A stretch of 64,000 nt of DNA from Aldehydirespirator sp963667505 (GTDB lineage Bacteria > Actinomycetota > Acidimicrobiia > Acidimicrobiales > Aldehydirespiratoraceae): contig OY763490.2 of the NCBI GenBank assembly GCA_963667505.2, positions 868,001 to 932,000 on the forward strand, read 5' to 3'. The notes beneath the pieces were generated by a model that searched no databases, had not been told where the DNA came from, and worked only from the letters and a program-made list of their open reading frames with translations. A program made the translations under genes and the position numbers. Below are positions 24,725-33,655 of this stretch, piece by piece (positions within the stretch are counted from its first letter, which is position 1; each line of letters begins with the position of its first letter).

Positions 24725-25486
24725 TCAGTCGGAACCGTCGTCGCCGTTGTGGGACACTTCGTCGGGGTCGGCCTCTATGGCTTGCATCTGGGGCTCTTGG
24801 CGGGACCGGTGCCGAGCGACTCCGGCCCGCCACGGCATCACCCCCGACACCATGTATCTGACCCTGTCGCTGACGTTGACGGCGTGGTCGCCGATGCGCT
24901 CGTAGTAGCGGGCGATCAGGGCCAGTTGGACTGCGGGCTGGACGTCGAGGTCGTGGGCTCGGCTGGCTTCCAGGAGGGCTTTGACGAATGTCCGGTGGAG
25001 GCTGTCGAGCCGGTCGTCGATGTCGTCCAGGGCGCTGGCCAGAGCGGCGTCGTGCTCGGAGTAGGAATCCACCGAGAGCCGGATAAGCCGGATCGCCTCC
25101 TCGTTCATCTCGCTGATCAGGCCGCGCAGCCTCGGCGGCAGCTCGGTGCGGAACATCCGGCGGGCGCCCTTGCAGATGTTGCAGGCCAAGCCGCCAGTGC
25201 GCTCGAGTTCGGAAGTTATCCACATCGCGGCCAGGATCTGGCGCAGGTCGCCCGCCATGGGCTGCTGGAGCGCCAGCAGGCTCTGGCACCTCTCCTCGAT
25301 CTCGATGGCGGCGACATCGATGTTGTCGTCGTCGTCGATGATCTGCTGGGCCTCGACGAGGTCGTATCGCAAGAGCGCGTCGGTGGCCCGCGACACGGCC
25401 TCCCCGGCCCGGGCGGCCAGCTGCACGATCAGGTCGCTGATCTCGTCGATCTCGGCGTGGAAGGACTTGCGGGCTTGTTCGGTCAT
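24725..25486 (-). CDS. phoU: Phosphate signalling regulator PhoU
   Basis: PhoU links the Pst transporter to the sensor kinase and keeps the Pho response off when phosphate is plentiful. The protein has 253 residues in two repeated three-helix bundles (first around EISDLIVQLAARAGEAVSRA, second around RLDSLHRTFVKALL) and the PhoU signature RYYERIGDHAVNVSDRVRYM. The ATG at 25486 lies 12 bases before the pstB stop side, so the two are cotranscribed. A 30-residue C-terminal extension is acidic and variable. Confidence 0.92.
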   Translation of the reverse strand: MTEQARKSFHAEIDEISDLIVQLAARAGEAVSRATDALLRYDLVEAQQIIDDDDNIDVAAIEIEERCQSLLALQQPMAGDLRQILAAMWITSELERTGGLACNICKGARRMFRTELPPRLRGLISEMNEEAIRLIRLSVDSYSEHDAALASALDDIDDRLDSLHRTFVKALLEASRAHDLDVQPAVQLALIARYYERIGDHAVNVSDRVRYMVSGVMPWRAGVARHRSRQEPQMQAIEADPDEVSHNGDDGSD

Positions 25487-25497
25487 GGTCGAGGCCC

Positions 25498-26400
25498 CTA
25501 GCCGAATCGTCCGGTGACGTAGTTCTCGGTGCGCTCGTCGGAGGGGTTGGAGAAGATCTTCTGGGTGGTGTCCACCTCCACCAGGATCCCGGTGCGGGTG
25601 TCGTTCTCTGAGTGGACCGCGGCGGTGAAGAAGGCGGTGGTGTCGCTCACCCGGGCCGCCTGCTGCATATTGTGGGTCACGATCATGATCGTGTAGTCCT
25701 GCTTGATCTCCTGCATCAGGTCCTCGATGCGGGCCGTGGCGATCGGGTCGAGCGCCGAGCAGGGCTCGTCCATCAGCAGCACGTCGGGGCCCACGGCGAT
25801 GGCCCGGGCGATGCAGAGGCGCTGCTGCTGGCCGCCGGACAGGCCGAGGGCGGAGTCGTTCAGGCGGTCGCTGACCTCCTCCCACAGGGCCGCCTTGCGC
25901 AGCGAGTTCTCCACGACGTCGTCGAGGCCCCGCTTCTGGCCGGCGACCCTGGGCCCGTAGGCGACGTTGTCGTAGATCGACTTGGGGAACGGGTTGGGCT
26001 TCTGGAACACCATGCCGATGCGGCGGCGCACCTCCACCGGGTCGACCCGCTCGTCGTAGAGGTTGGTGCCGCGGTAGGTGATCGTGCCGGTCACCCGGGC
26101 TTCCCTGATCAGGTCGTTCATGCGGTTGTAGCAGCGCAGGACGGTCGACTTGCCGCATCCCGACGGGCCGATGAGGGCCATTATCTCGTTGCGGTGCACG
26201 TCGAAGGACACGTCGCGCACCGCCCGGAAGGTGCCGTAGTGGACGCTCACGTCGCGCGAGCTGAACACCGTGTCGCGGCTGGTGCTGACGGCCGGGCCGG
26301 CGACGTCGTCGACACCGGACCGTGGCGCGGTTGCCACGGGCCGCTCGATCAGCCGGAATGCGTCGTCTGTCACTCGGGGCGAGTCGTCTGTCATCGACAC
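25498..26400 (-). CDS. pstB: Phosphate ABC transporter ATPase PstB
   Basis: ATPase of the high-affinity phosphate importer. Walker A is GPSGCGKSTVL, PstB-specific sequence VFQKPNPFPKSIYDNVAYGPR follows, the signature is LSGGQQQRLCIARA, Walker B VLLMDEPCSALDP and the H-loop VTHNMQQAARVSD. About 40 non-conserved residues precede the domain. The start may be GTG 26400 or ATG 26394; both lie right after the pstA stop. Gene order pstS-pstC-pstA-pstB-phoU is complete. Confidence 0.95.
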   Translation of the reverse strand: MSMTDDSPRVTDDAFRLIERPVATAPRSGVDDVAGPAVSTSRDTVFSSRDVSVHYGTFRAVRDVSFDVHRNEIMALIGPSGCGKSTVLRCYNRMNDLIREARVTGTITYRGTNLYDERVDPVEVRRRIGMVFQKPNPFPKSIYDNVAYGPRVAGQKRGLDDVVENSLRKAALWEEVSDRLNDSALGLSGGQQQRLCIARAIAVGPDVLLMDEPCSALDPIATARIEDLMQEIKQDYTIMIVTHNMQQAARVSDTTAFFTAAVHSENDTRTGILVEVDTTQKIFSNPSDERTENYVTGRFG

Positions 26401-26401
26401 T

Positions 26402-27364
26402 TCAGCCTCTCTTCTTCTCGAACCGGTTCCGTAGCAGGATCGCGGCGGAGTTCATCATTAGCACGAACACAAGCAGCACGACGATGGCAGCCGCCGCGGC
26501 TGCGGCGAAGCCGGCGTCCCGGCCCGACTGCACGGTCCAGCCCGTGATGACGATGGGCAGCGCCGTGAACTGATCGGTGAGGGCGCCGACGTCGAAGAGC
26601 CCGGGATTGCCTCCGAGCCGCCCCGAGATGGCGCCCACCAGGATCAGCGGAGCGGCCTCGCCCACCGCCCTGGCCATCGACAGCAGCGTGCCGGTGAGGA
26701 TGCCGGGCGCGGCGTAGGGCAGCACCTGGGTGCGGATCATCTCCCATCTGGTGGCCCCCACGCCGTAGGCGCCCTCCCTCAGCTCGATCGGCACCGCCCG
26801 GAAGGCCTCGCCGGAGGTGATCACCACAATCGGCAGCACCAGGATGGCCAGGGTGATCCCGCCCGACAGGGCCGAGCTGCCGCCAGTGAGGCGGTCCAGG
26901 CCGAAGATCTGGCCGTTCAGCAGCAGGGCCAGCCCGAGCAGGCCGTACACCACTGACGGGACCCCGGCCAGGTTGCGGATGTTGACCTCGATGAACGAGG
27001 TGAAGCGGTTCCGGGGCGCGTACTCCTCGAGGTAGACCGCGGCGCCTATCCCTATGGGGAAGGCCAGCACAGCCACGATGATGGCGATCCACAGGGAGCC
27101 GTACATGCCCTGGTGGATGCCGAGACGCTCGTCTTCGGATCGGGACCGCAGCGTGCCCTGGAGGAAGTCCCACAGGCGGGTGCCGATCTGGTCGGTGCTG
27201 TCGATCGCGACCGTGACGAGCAGCACCGCGAGCAGGGCCAGCGTGATCAGCACGCACGACTGGAGCAGCGTCTTGAACAGCAGGCCCCGGGCGTCCACCC
27301 GCCGCCTCTCGATGGAGGCGGCGATGGCGGCCCGGGACCTGTCGTCGGAGAGGCGGCTGATCAT
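26402..27364 (-). CDS. pstA: Phosphate ABC transporter permease PstA
   Basis: Inner-membrane permease of 320 residues with about six membrane helices. The PstA loop GIGAAVYLEEYAPRNRFTSF and the coupling-helix region LREGAYGVGATRWEMIRTQVLPYAAPGILTG are typical. It pairs with PstC to form the channel. It is 1 base from pstB and 48 bases from pstC. Confidence 0.93.
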   Translation of the reverse strand: MISRLSDDRSRAAIAASIERRRVDARGLLFKTLLQSCVLITLALLAVLLVTVAIDSTDQIGTRLWDFLQGTLRSRSEDERLGIHQGMYGSLWIAIIVAVLAFPIGIGAAVYLEEYAPRNRFTSFIEVNIRNLAGVPSVVYGLLGLALLLNGQIFGLDRLTGGSSALSGGITLAILVLPIVVITSGEAFRAVPIELREGAYGVGATRWEMIRTQVLPYAAPGILTGTLLSMARAVGEAAPLILVGAISGRLGGNPGLFDVGALTDQFTALPIVITGWTVQSGRDAGFAAAAAAAIVVLLVFVLMMNSAAILLRNRFEKKRG

Positions 27365-27412
27365 GCTGCTGCCTCGCAGGTCGGTGCCGTGCTGATCATC
27401 GGTCCGGTTCCA

Positions 27413-28564
27413 CTAGTAGGCCTCCCGGACCTTCGAAACGAAGCGCGAGGCGACGATGTTGAGGCTCAACGTGATCAGGAACAGCAGCAGGCCCACGAAG
27501 TAGAGGCTCTGGAAGGTGAGGCCCTCGCCCACGACGCTGTCGGTGCCCGAGGCCAGGGAGGCCATGGCCGCGGTCATCGTCAGTCCTCCCTCGAAGGGGG
27601 TGTCGGTGAACCGGGCTGCGTCGGCTGCGCCGCCGGCCATGAAGACTACCATCGTCTCGCCGATCGCCCTGGAGATGGCCACGATGAAGGCGGCCACGAT
27701 CCCGGAGATGGCCGCCGGCAGCACGACGGTGGTGGCCGTGGTCCTCTTGCGGGCCCCGAGCCCGGCCGAGGCCTCCCGCAGCGAGTCGGGCACCGCCGCC
27801 ATGGCGTCCTCGGAGATCGAGGCCACCAGCGGGATCGTGAGGATGCCCACGCCGATGCCGGCCGCGGCCAGCGATCCGGCATTGTTGGGCACGAACTCCA
27901 GCCAGACGTTCAGGGTCCAGGCCAGAGCCAGCGCGAAGACCACCACCAGCGTGGCTATCGACAGCACCGCGGAGATGCGGGCCGAGGGATCGGCGGCGCC
28001 CTCCCGGTACTGCTTGACCTTGTTGCGTGCGAGCGCGGCGGAAATGGCCGCGTAGCCCAGAAGGATCGCCGCCCCCAGCACCAGGAAGGTGGTCTTGCCT
28101 ATGCGTCCCACGATGTTGGGCGCGAGCCAGGTGAGCGCGAAGAAGCCGAGCACGACCGAGGGGATGCCGGCTAGGATCTCCAGTGCGGGCTTCATCCAGG
28201 CCCGGGTCTTGCGGTTGGCGTACTCCGACAGGTACACCGCGGCTCCCAGCCCCAGGGGTCCGGCCACCACCATGGCGATGCCGGTGACGATCAGGGACGG
28301 GACGACGATCGTGGGGATGTCGTAGAGGCCTCGCCGGGGGAACCATCCCTGCTGTCCCCAGGTGTCGGCCCACACCACGCCGGTGATGAAGGTCCACGCC
28401 TCTCGCAGGAGGCTCCACACGATCAGCGTGCTCACCAGGACCGACACGAGCGCCGTCACCAGGAGGCTGTAGCGGATGATCACTTCGCGGTGCCTGCGGG
28501 AGGGCGCGATCTGAAGCTGGTCTACCGTCAGCAGATCCGGGTGTGCGACGCTCGTGTCGGTCAT
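27413..28564 (-). CDS. pstC: Phosphate ABC transporter permease PstC
   Basis: Permease of 383 residues starting at ATG 28564; the long upstream frame through pstS is a shadow. It has the PstC loop GLGAAVYLSEYANRKTRAWM, GIPSVVLGFFALTW and the coupling region LREASAGLGARKRTTATTVV. A roughly 100-residue segment between helices (ALARNKVKQYREGAADPSAR) is longer than in E. coli. Two small hairpins separate it from pstS. Confidence 0.93.
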   Translation of the reverse strand: MTDTSVAHPDLLTVDQLQIAPSRRHREVIIRYSLLVTALVSVLVSTLIVWSLLREAWTFITGVVWADTWGQQGWFPRRGLYDIPTIVVPSLIVTGIAMVVAGPLGLGAAVYLSEYANRKTRAWMKPALEILAGIPSVVLGFFALTWLAPNIVGRIGKTTFLVLGAAILLGYAAISAALARNKVKQYREGAADPSARISAVLSIATLVVVFALALAWTLNVWLEFVPNNAGSLAAAGIGVGILTIPLVASISEDAMAAVPDSLREASAGLGARKRTTATTVVLPAAISGIVAAFIVAISRAIGETMVVFMAGGAADAARFTDTPFEGGLTMTAAMASLASGTDSVVGEGLTFQSLYFVGLLLFLITLSLNIVASRFVSKVREAY

Positions 28565-28573
28565 GGCGTGGAG

Positions 28574-28610
28574 GGATCTTCCTAGGGTCAGATCCGGGTA
28601 GGCCGCCCGG
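28574..28610 (-). terminator. Two hairpins between pstS and pstC
   Basis: GGATCT (28574-28579) pairs with AGATCC (28590-28595), and CCGGG (28594-28598) with CCCGG (28606-28610). They overlap by two bases, so they may be alternative structures. Their place suggests partial termination or 3'-end protection that gives more pstS than pstCAB message. No U-run follows, so this is inference. Confidence 0.4.
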
Positions 28611-28614
28611 TGTT

Positions 28615-29688
28615 CTAGCTGATCAGCGTGCGGCTGTGCCAGCGGTTGGCGGTCTCGGTGTGGGCTGCGTCGGTGAGGGGGACGTAGCCGACTTCGCTGA
28701 CGGCTTGGCTGAGGGCCTCGGAGACGTAGAAGTCGAGGTAGGCGACCACTGCGGGGTTGGCGGCGGCGCGGTCGGCGTTGACGTAGATCCACAGGTCCCG
28801 GCTGATCGGGTACTCGTTGGAGGCGATGGTGTCGGGGGTGGGCTGCACGCAGCCGTCTCCGCCGTCGACTTCGAGCAGCTTGACGCCGGAGGCGTTGATG
28901 GCGAACGCGAAGCCGACCCATCCCAGGCTGGTGTCGCTTGACTGGATGCCCTGCAGGATGACGTTGTCGTTGCCCGAGGGGCTGTAGTCGGTGCGGGTGG
29001 TGGCTTCCGTGCCTTCTTCTTCGGCGAGGTCCTCGAGGACGATCTCGATGAACGAGTCGAAGGTTCCGGACTCTTCGCCGGGTCCGAAGATGTCCAGCGG
29101 GGCGTCGGGCAGGCCCGCGGAGGCCTCGGCCCAGGTGCTGGTGCCTTCGCCGTTGGGGCCGATCATGTCGAAGAGCTGGTGGAACGTCAGGCACTCGACT
29201 GCCCCGTTGTTGGCGTTGGTCATCACCGCGATGCCGTCGACGCCGACTTTGAGCTCGACGATGTTGGTGATGCCGGCGTCGAAGCAGGCCTGCTTCTCGG
29301 CGTCCTTGATCTGGCGGGAGGCGTCGGAGATATCGGTGGCGCCCTCGCAGAACAGTTTGAAGCCGTCGCCGGTGCCGGGGCCGTCCACGGTCACCGACAC
29401 GTCAGGGGCGACGTCCTCGAACAGCTCCGCCACCCGGATCGAGATCGGCTCCACCGTCGACGAACCCGAGATATTCACCGAACCCGACACGCTGGCCACC
29501 TCCCCTGTCATGACTTCGACGGTCGTAGTGGGCGCCGCGCTCTCGGAGTCGGTGCCCGAGTCAGCGGTGCCGGAGTCGGCCGTGGAGGTTGTCTCTTCTT
29601 CGTCGTCTCCGCCGCATGCCGCGGCCACGAGCGAGAAGCTCACGAGAATCACCGGCAGCCACAGCAGCCGGCGACTTGAGTTGCGCAT
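28615..29688 (-). CDS. pstS: Phosphate-binding lipoprotein PstS
   Basis: Extracytoplasmic receptor of 357 residues. The signal peptide ends at the lipobox VAAAC with the lipidated C25, followed by an acidic threonine and serine-rich linker. Phosphate-binding segments are ISGSSTVEPISIRVAE, DISDASRQIKDAE, GPGEESGTFDSF and QGIQSSDTSLGWVGFAF. It is first in the pst operon, about 100 bases downstream of a Pho-box-like site. Confidence 0.95.
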   Translation of the reverse strand: MRNSSRRLLWLPVILVSFSLVAAACGGDDEEETTSTADSGTADSGTDSESAAPTTTVEVMTGEVASVSGSVNISGSSTVEPISIRVAELFEDVAPDVSVTVDGPGTGDGFKLFCEGATDISDASRQIKDAEKQACFDAGITNIVELKVGVDGIAVMTNANNGAVECLTFHQLFDMIGPNGEGTSTWAEASAGLPDAPLDIFGPGEESGTFDSFIEIVLEDLAEEEGTEATTRTDYSPSGNDNVILQGIQSSDTSLGWVGFAFAINASGVKLLEVDGGDGCVQPTPDTIASNEYPISRDLWIYVNADRAAANPAVVAYLDFYVSEALSQAVSEVGYVPLTDAAHTETANRWHSRTLIS

Positions 29689-29788
29689 TGGGGTTATCCC
29701 CTCCCTGTCGAAGACAGCCTTACTGGGCCTGCACCTCGCAGGCCCGGCGGCAAGCTAGGACAGCCAGGTTTCGGGACGTTCCGGCCAC

Positions 29789-29827
29789 CGTGAACGGCCG
29801 ATGAATTCCGGTTAACGAACGATGAAA
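29789..29827 (-). promoter_or_regulatory. Pho-box-like operator upstream of pstS
   Basis: Read on the minus strand this holds four direct repeats TTTCATC, GTTAACC, ATTCATC and GTTCACG starting 0, 11, 21 and 32 bases into the site. Actinobacterial PhoP/RegX3 boxes are 11-base direct repeats built on GTTCACC, so spacing and sequence both fit. It would give phosphate-starvation control of the pst operon. Confidence 0.7.
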
Positions 29828-29921
29828 TCTCCGGCGAGGCCTCAGTTCTGTCCGTCAGGCGCGCACCCTGCGGCAGTCGGCGCCGTCGCGAGCGCCGGTG
29901 CTGAGATCAGCGGTCCCGGCC

Positions 29922-30530
29922 TCATTCGTCCTTCCGTTTGCCCTTGGCCTTCTGTGCCTTCTTCCAGGCCCGGACGCGTTGCAGCGCCTCGGGGCTGTCG
30001 ATGTCGGCGACCGAACGCGGCTCGTCGTCGGAGAACGGCGCAGCCTGCGCCTCCCAGCCCTCGGGGCGGACCCCGAAGCGCTTGGCCAGGACCGCCATCA
30101 GGATCCGCGCCTTCTCGTCGCCGTATCCGGGCAGGGCCCTCAGTCGCTGGAACAGATCCTCGCCGGTGGCCGCGCCCGCCCACACCGCTCGGGCGTCGCC
30201 GTCGTAGACGTCCACGAGATGGCGGCACATCGCCAGCACCCGCTTGGCCATGGAGGCCGGAAAGCGGTGAAGGGCCGGCTTGGCAGAGACCAGAGCCGCG
30301 AAGTCGTCGGGGTCGCGCTCGGAGATGTCGTGAGCGTCGAGCCCGGTCCCAAGGCGCTCGGCCAGCCGGTGCGGGCCCATAAAGGCCCACTCCATCGGGA
30401 TCTGCTGGTCGAGCAGCATCCCCAGCAGCAGCGCCAACGGGCTGGTGTTGAGCAGACGGTCGGCGTCCTCGTCGCCGGTGACCGCGAGAGTGCCGGCGAA
30501 CTGCGACGTCATCGGCCCGAGATCAGTCAT
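29922..30530 (-). CDS. HhH-GPD family DNA repair-like protein
   Basis: 202 residues of the HhH-GPD base-excision type. Helical core LALLLGMLLDQQIPMEWAF and the helix-hairpin-helix RLRALPGYGDEKARILM are visible, but the classical catalytic lysine and aspartate positions cannot be assigned. Actinobacteria carry this uncharacterised short subgroup widely. The tail is basic (KKAQKAKGKRKDE). The ATG overlaps the aceE stop (ATGA), so it is translated from the aceE message. Confidence 0.75.
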   Translation of the reverse strand: MTDLGPMTSQFAGTLAVTGDEDADRLLNTSPLALLLGMLLDQQIPMEWAFMGPHRLAERLGTGLDAHDISERDPDDFAALVSAKPALHRFPASMAKRVLAMCRHLVDVYDGDARAVWAGAATGEDLFQRLRALPGYGDEKARILMAVLAKRFGVRPEGWEAQAAPFSDDEPRSVADIDSPEALQRVRAWKKAQKAKGKRKDE

Positions 30531-33268
30531 GAGCGCGAGAACAACTGCGCGCCGGTGTCGGGGTGCCCGGGGTCGTCGCGGTCGGCCTCGATCCCGTAGC
30601 GCTGCATGGCGAAGGCGACCTCGTCGGGCGTGGCGTCGCCGCTGGGCATCAGCGCCGACAGCACCGCGATGACGGTGTGGGCCGCGTCGACCTCGAAGAA
30701 GCGCCGCAGCGCCTCGCGGGTGTCGGACCGGCCGAAGCCGTCGGTGCCCAGCACGTGGAGCGGCCGGGGCGTGAAGCGGGCGACCTGGTCGGGCACCAGG
30801 GTCATGTAGTCGGTGACGGCCACGATCGGGCCGTCGGAGTCAGCGAGCTTGCGGGTGACGAGCGGCACGACGGGCTCGTCGCCGGGGTGGAGCCGGTTGC
30901 GGCGTTCCACGTCGAGCGCCTCGCGCCGCAGCCGCTGGTAGGAGGTGGCGCTCCACAGCTCCGCCGAGACGTCGTGATGCTCGGCCAGCAGTGCCTGCGC
31001 CTTGCGTGCGGCCCCCACCGCCGCGCCCGAGAACAGGATCGTGGCATTGCGGCCCCGGTTGCCGGGGCCGTCGTCCCATTTGTAGAGGCCGCTCGTGATG
31101 TCGTCGTCGCTGACGTGGTCGGGTCGGGGCGGCTGCTCGTAGTTCTCGTTGTAGATGGTGATGTAGTAGAACACGTCGGTGCCGTCGGCCGCGGCCGGCG
31201 GGCACATGCGGTGCAGACCGTCGTCGATGATCGCCCCGAGTTCGTACGCGAACGCCGGGTCGTAGGCCTCGCAGGCCGGGACGGTGGAGGCCAGTACATG
31301 GCTGTGGCCGTCCTGGTGCTGGAGCCCCTCGCCGGGCAGGGTGGTGCGGCCCGCGGTGGCTCCTATCAGGAAGCCCCGGGCCCGGGCGTCGGCCGCGGCC
31401 CAGATCGAGTCGCCGACGCGCTGGAATCCGAACATCGAGTAGAAGGCGTAGAACGGCACCATCGGCACGCCCAGGTTGGCGTAGGACGTGGCCGCCGCCA
31501 GCCAACTCGCCAGCGAACCGCACTCGGTGATCCCCTCCTCGAGGATCTGGCCGTCGGACGACTCGCTGTAGCTGAGCAGCAGGTCGTGGTCGACGGGCTC
31601 GTACAGTTGGCCCCTGGGCGCGTAGATCTTGAACTCCCGGAACAGCGAGTCCATGCCGAAGGTGCGGGCCTCGTCGGGCACGATCGGCACGACCCTCCCG
31701 CCGATGTTCTGGTCGCGCATTAGCTCCCGCAGCAGCGACGTGAAGGCCATGGTGGTGGACACCTCGCGGCCGCCCGAGCCCTTCTGAAGGTCTCGGAACG
31801 GGCCATCGGAGGGCAGCCGGACCGGTCGCCGGTCGCGCACGACCCGCCGGGGGACGGCGCCGTCGAGGGCCCGGCGGCGGTCCATCATGTAGCGCATCTC
31901 CTCGGAGTCGGGCGGGGGCAGGTAGTAGGGCGGGATACCGTCGGCGAGGTCGTCCTCGTCGATCTCGTCCTCCATGTGCAGCCGCGACCGCAGCTCCATC
32001 AGTTGCGACTTGGTCATCTTCTTGATCTGGTGGGTGGCGTTGCGGCCCTCGAACCCCTCTCCCAGCGTCCATCCCTTGATCGTCTTGGCCAGGATCACCG
32101 TGGGCTGGCCCCTCACTTCGGTGGCGGCCCTGAAGGCGGCGTAGACCTTCTGGTAGTCGTGCCCGCCCCGCGGCAGGGTTCGCAGCTCCTCGTCGGAGAG
32201 GTGCTGCACCAGCTCGCGCAGCCGGGGGTCGGGGCCGAAGAACTCCCGACGGATGTAGTCGCCCGACTCCACCGCGTAGCGCTGGTACTCGCCGTCGACG
32301 GTGACCGCCATCTTGTTGAGCAGGGCGCCGTCGGTGTCGCGCATCAGCAACTCGTCCCACTTCGAGCCCCAGATCACCTTGATCACGTTCCAGCCGGCGC
32401 CCCGGAACACGCCTTCGAGCTCCTGGATGATCTTGCCGTTGCCCCGCACGGGGCCGTCGAGACGCTGCAGGTTGCAGTTGACCACCCATTTGAGGTTGTC
32501 GAGGTCGCTGCGGCCGGCCAGGGCGATGGCGCCGAGGGTCTCGGGCTCGTCGCACTCGCCGTCGCCGAGGAAGCACCACACCGTGCTCTGGGAGGTGTCG
32601 TCGATGCGGCGGTTGTGGAGGTAGTGGTTGAACCGGGCGTGGTAGATCGAGTGGATGGGCCCCAGGCCCATCGACACCGTGGGGTACTCCCAGAAGTCGG
32701 GCATCAGCCGGGGGTGGGGATAGCTCGACAGCCCGGCCCGGCCGACCTCCATGCGGAAGTTGTCGAGGTGCTCCTCCGTGAGGCGTCCCTCGAGGTAGGC
32801 GCGGGCGTAGACGCCGGGAGCGGCGTGGCCTTGGAAGTAGATGTGGTCGCCGGCGAGGCCGTCGTCTTTGCCCCGGAAGAAGTGGTTGAAGCCGACCTCG
32901 TACAGCGATGCCGACGAGGCGAAGGTGGACAGGTGGCCGCCGATGCCGTCTGCGGCCTTGTTGGCCCGTATCACCATGGCGGCCGCGTTCCAGCGGATGA
33001 AGGCCCGAATGCGGCGCTCGATGTACTCGTTGCCGGGGAAGAAGGGCTGCTCCGAGGCCGGGATGGTGTTGATGTAGGGCGTGGAGGTGGTGGGCGGGAC
33101 TCCCACCTGCTGCTCGTTGGATCGCTCTAGCAGCTTGGCCACGATGTACCGGGCCCGCTCCCGTCCCGAGGCGGCCACCACCGCGTCGAGCGAGTCGATC
33201 CACTCTTGGGTCTCGGCCGGGTCGATGTCGGGAAGCTGGCGGAGGAAATTTTCGGCCATCGCCTCCAT
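30527..33268 (-). CDS. aceE: Pyruvate dehydrogenase E1, homodimeric type
   Basis: Thiamine-diphosphate enzyme of 913 residues that decarboxylates pyruvate and acetylates the lipoyl group of E2. The AceE-type start (PYINTIPASEQPFFPGN), the cofactor motif GDGECDEPETLGA with NCNLQRLDG, and the late block TDGFGRSDTREALRRFF are present. Actinobacteria use AceE with a shared E2/E3. I use the ATG at 33268; a nearby ATG at 33259 is possible, and the much longer upstream frame crosses repeats. E3, E2 and lipoate genes lie at 37-42 kb on the other strand. Confidence 0.95.
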   Translation of the reverse strand: MEAMAENFLRQLPDIDPAETQEWIDSLDAVVAASGRERARYIVAKLLERSNEQQVGVPPTTSTPYINTIPASEQPFFPGNEYIERRIRAFIRWNAAAMVIRANKAADGIGGHLSTFASSASLYEVGFNHFFRGKDDGLAGDHIYFQGHAAPGVYARAYLEGRLTEEHLDNFRMEVGRAGLSSYPHPRLMPDFWEYPTVSMGLGPIHSIYHARFNHYLHNRRIDDTSQSTVWCFLGDGECDEPETLGAIALAGRSDLDNLKWVVNCNLQRLDGPVRGNGKIIQELEGVFRGAGWNVIKVIWGSKWDELLMRDTDGALLNKMAVTVDGEYQRYAVESGDYIRREFFGPDPRLRELVQHLSDEELRTLPRGGHDYQKVYAAFRAATEVRGQPTVILAKTIKGWTLGEGFEGRNATHQIKKMTKSQLMELRSRLHMEDEIDEDDLADGIPPYYLPPPDSEEMRYMMDRRRALDGAVPRRVVRDRRPVRLPSDGPFRDLQKGSGGREVSTTMAFTSLLRELMRDQNIGGRVVPIVPDEARTFGMDSLFREFKIYAPRGQLYEPVDHDLLLSYSESSDGQILEEGITECGSLASWLAAATSYANLGVPMVPFYAFYSMFGFQRVGDSIWAAADARARGFLIGATAGRTTLPGEGLQHQDGHSHVLASTVPACEAYDPAFAYELGAIIDDGLHRMCPPAAADGTDVFYYITIYNENYEQPPRPDHVSDDDITSGLYKWDDGPGNRGRNATILFSGAAVGAARKAQALLAEHHDVSAELWSATSYQRLRREALDVERRNRLHPGDEPVVPLVTRKLADSDGPIVAVTDYMTLVPDQVARFTPRPLHVLGTDGFGRSDTREALRRFFEVDAAHTVIAVLSALMPSGDATPDEVAFAMQRYGIEADRDDPGHPDTGAQLFSRS

Positions 33269-33284
33269 GATGGCACCACCGCGC

Positions 33285-33640
33285 CGGTACGCGGTTCCAT
33301 TGCGCCTGTCGCTGTCGGCGAGCAACGCCAGGCCCGGCCCCGATGGCGCTGCGGGGGCCGGTGTGCGGTTGCGGTGGCGCTGCGGGGGCCGGTGTGCTCT
33401 GCGGCTCCATTGCCGTGGTTGCCGTTGTGCTGCGGGGGCCGGTGTGCGGTTGCGGTGGCGCTGCGGGGGCCGGTGTGCTCTGCGGCTCCATTGCCGTGGT
33501 TGCCGTTGTGCTGCGGGGGCCGGTGTGCGGTTCCGTTGTCTGGGTGGGGGAGCGCCGGTGTGCTGGGCGGGGCCAGTTGTCTGCGTGAAGGAGTACCGCG
33601 TGCTGGGCGGTTCCATTGCCTCGGCGGGCCAGTGCCGGTG
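33285..33640. repeat. Repeat-filled gap between aceE and rnhA (81 bp units)
   Basis: Units starting GCTGCGGGGGCCGGTGTG begin at 33348, 33429 and 33510, exactly 81 bases apart, the last incomplete. Each full unit contains that sequence twice. Around them GCGGYTCCATTGCC variants recur. The period is a multiple of three, so long false frames run through on both strands. The array sits where the promoters of aceE and rnhA must be. Confidence 0.85.
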
Positions 33641-33655
33641 TGCAAGGATCGGCGG

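Noticed and set aside
30563..33130. Plus-strand frames of 386 and 384 codons through aceE
   Set aside because: They are antisense shadows of a highly conserved enzyme.
33206..33655. In-frame extension upstream of rnhA
   Set aside because: The translation is only the 81 bp repeat; RNase HI begins at the ATG at 33656.
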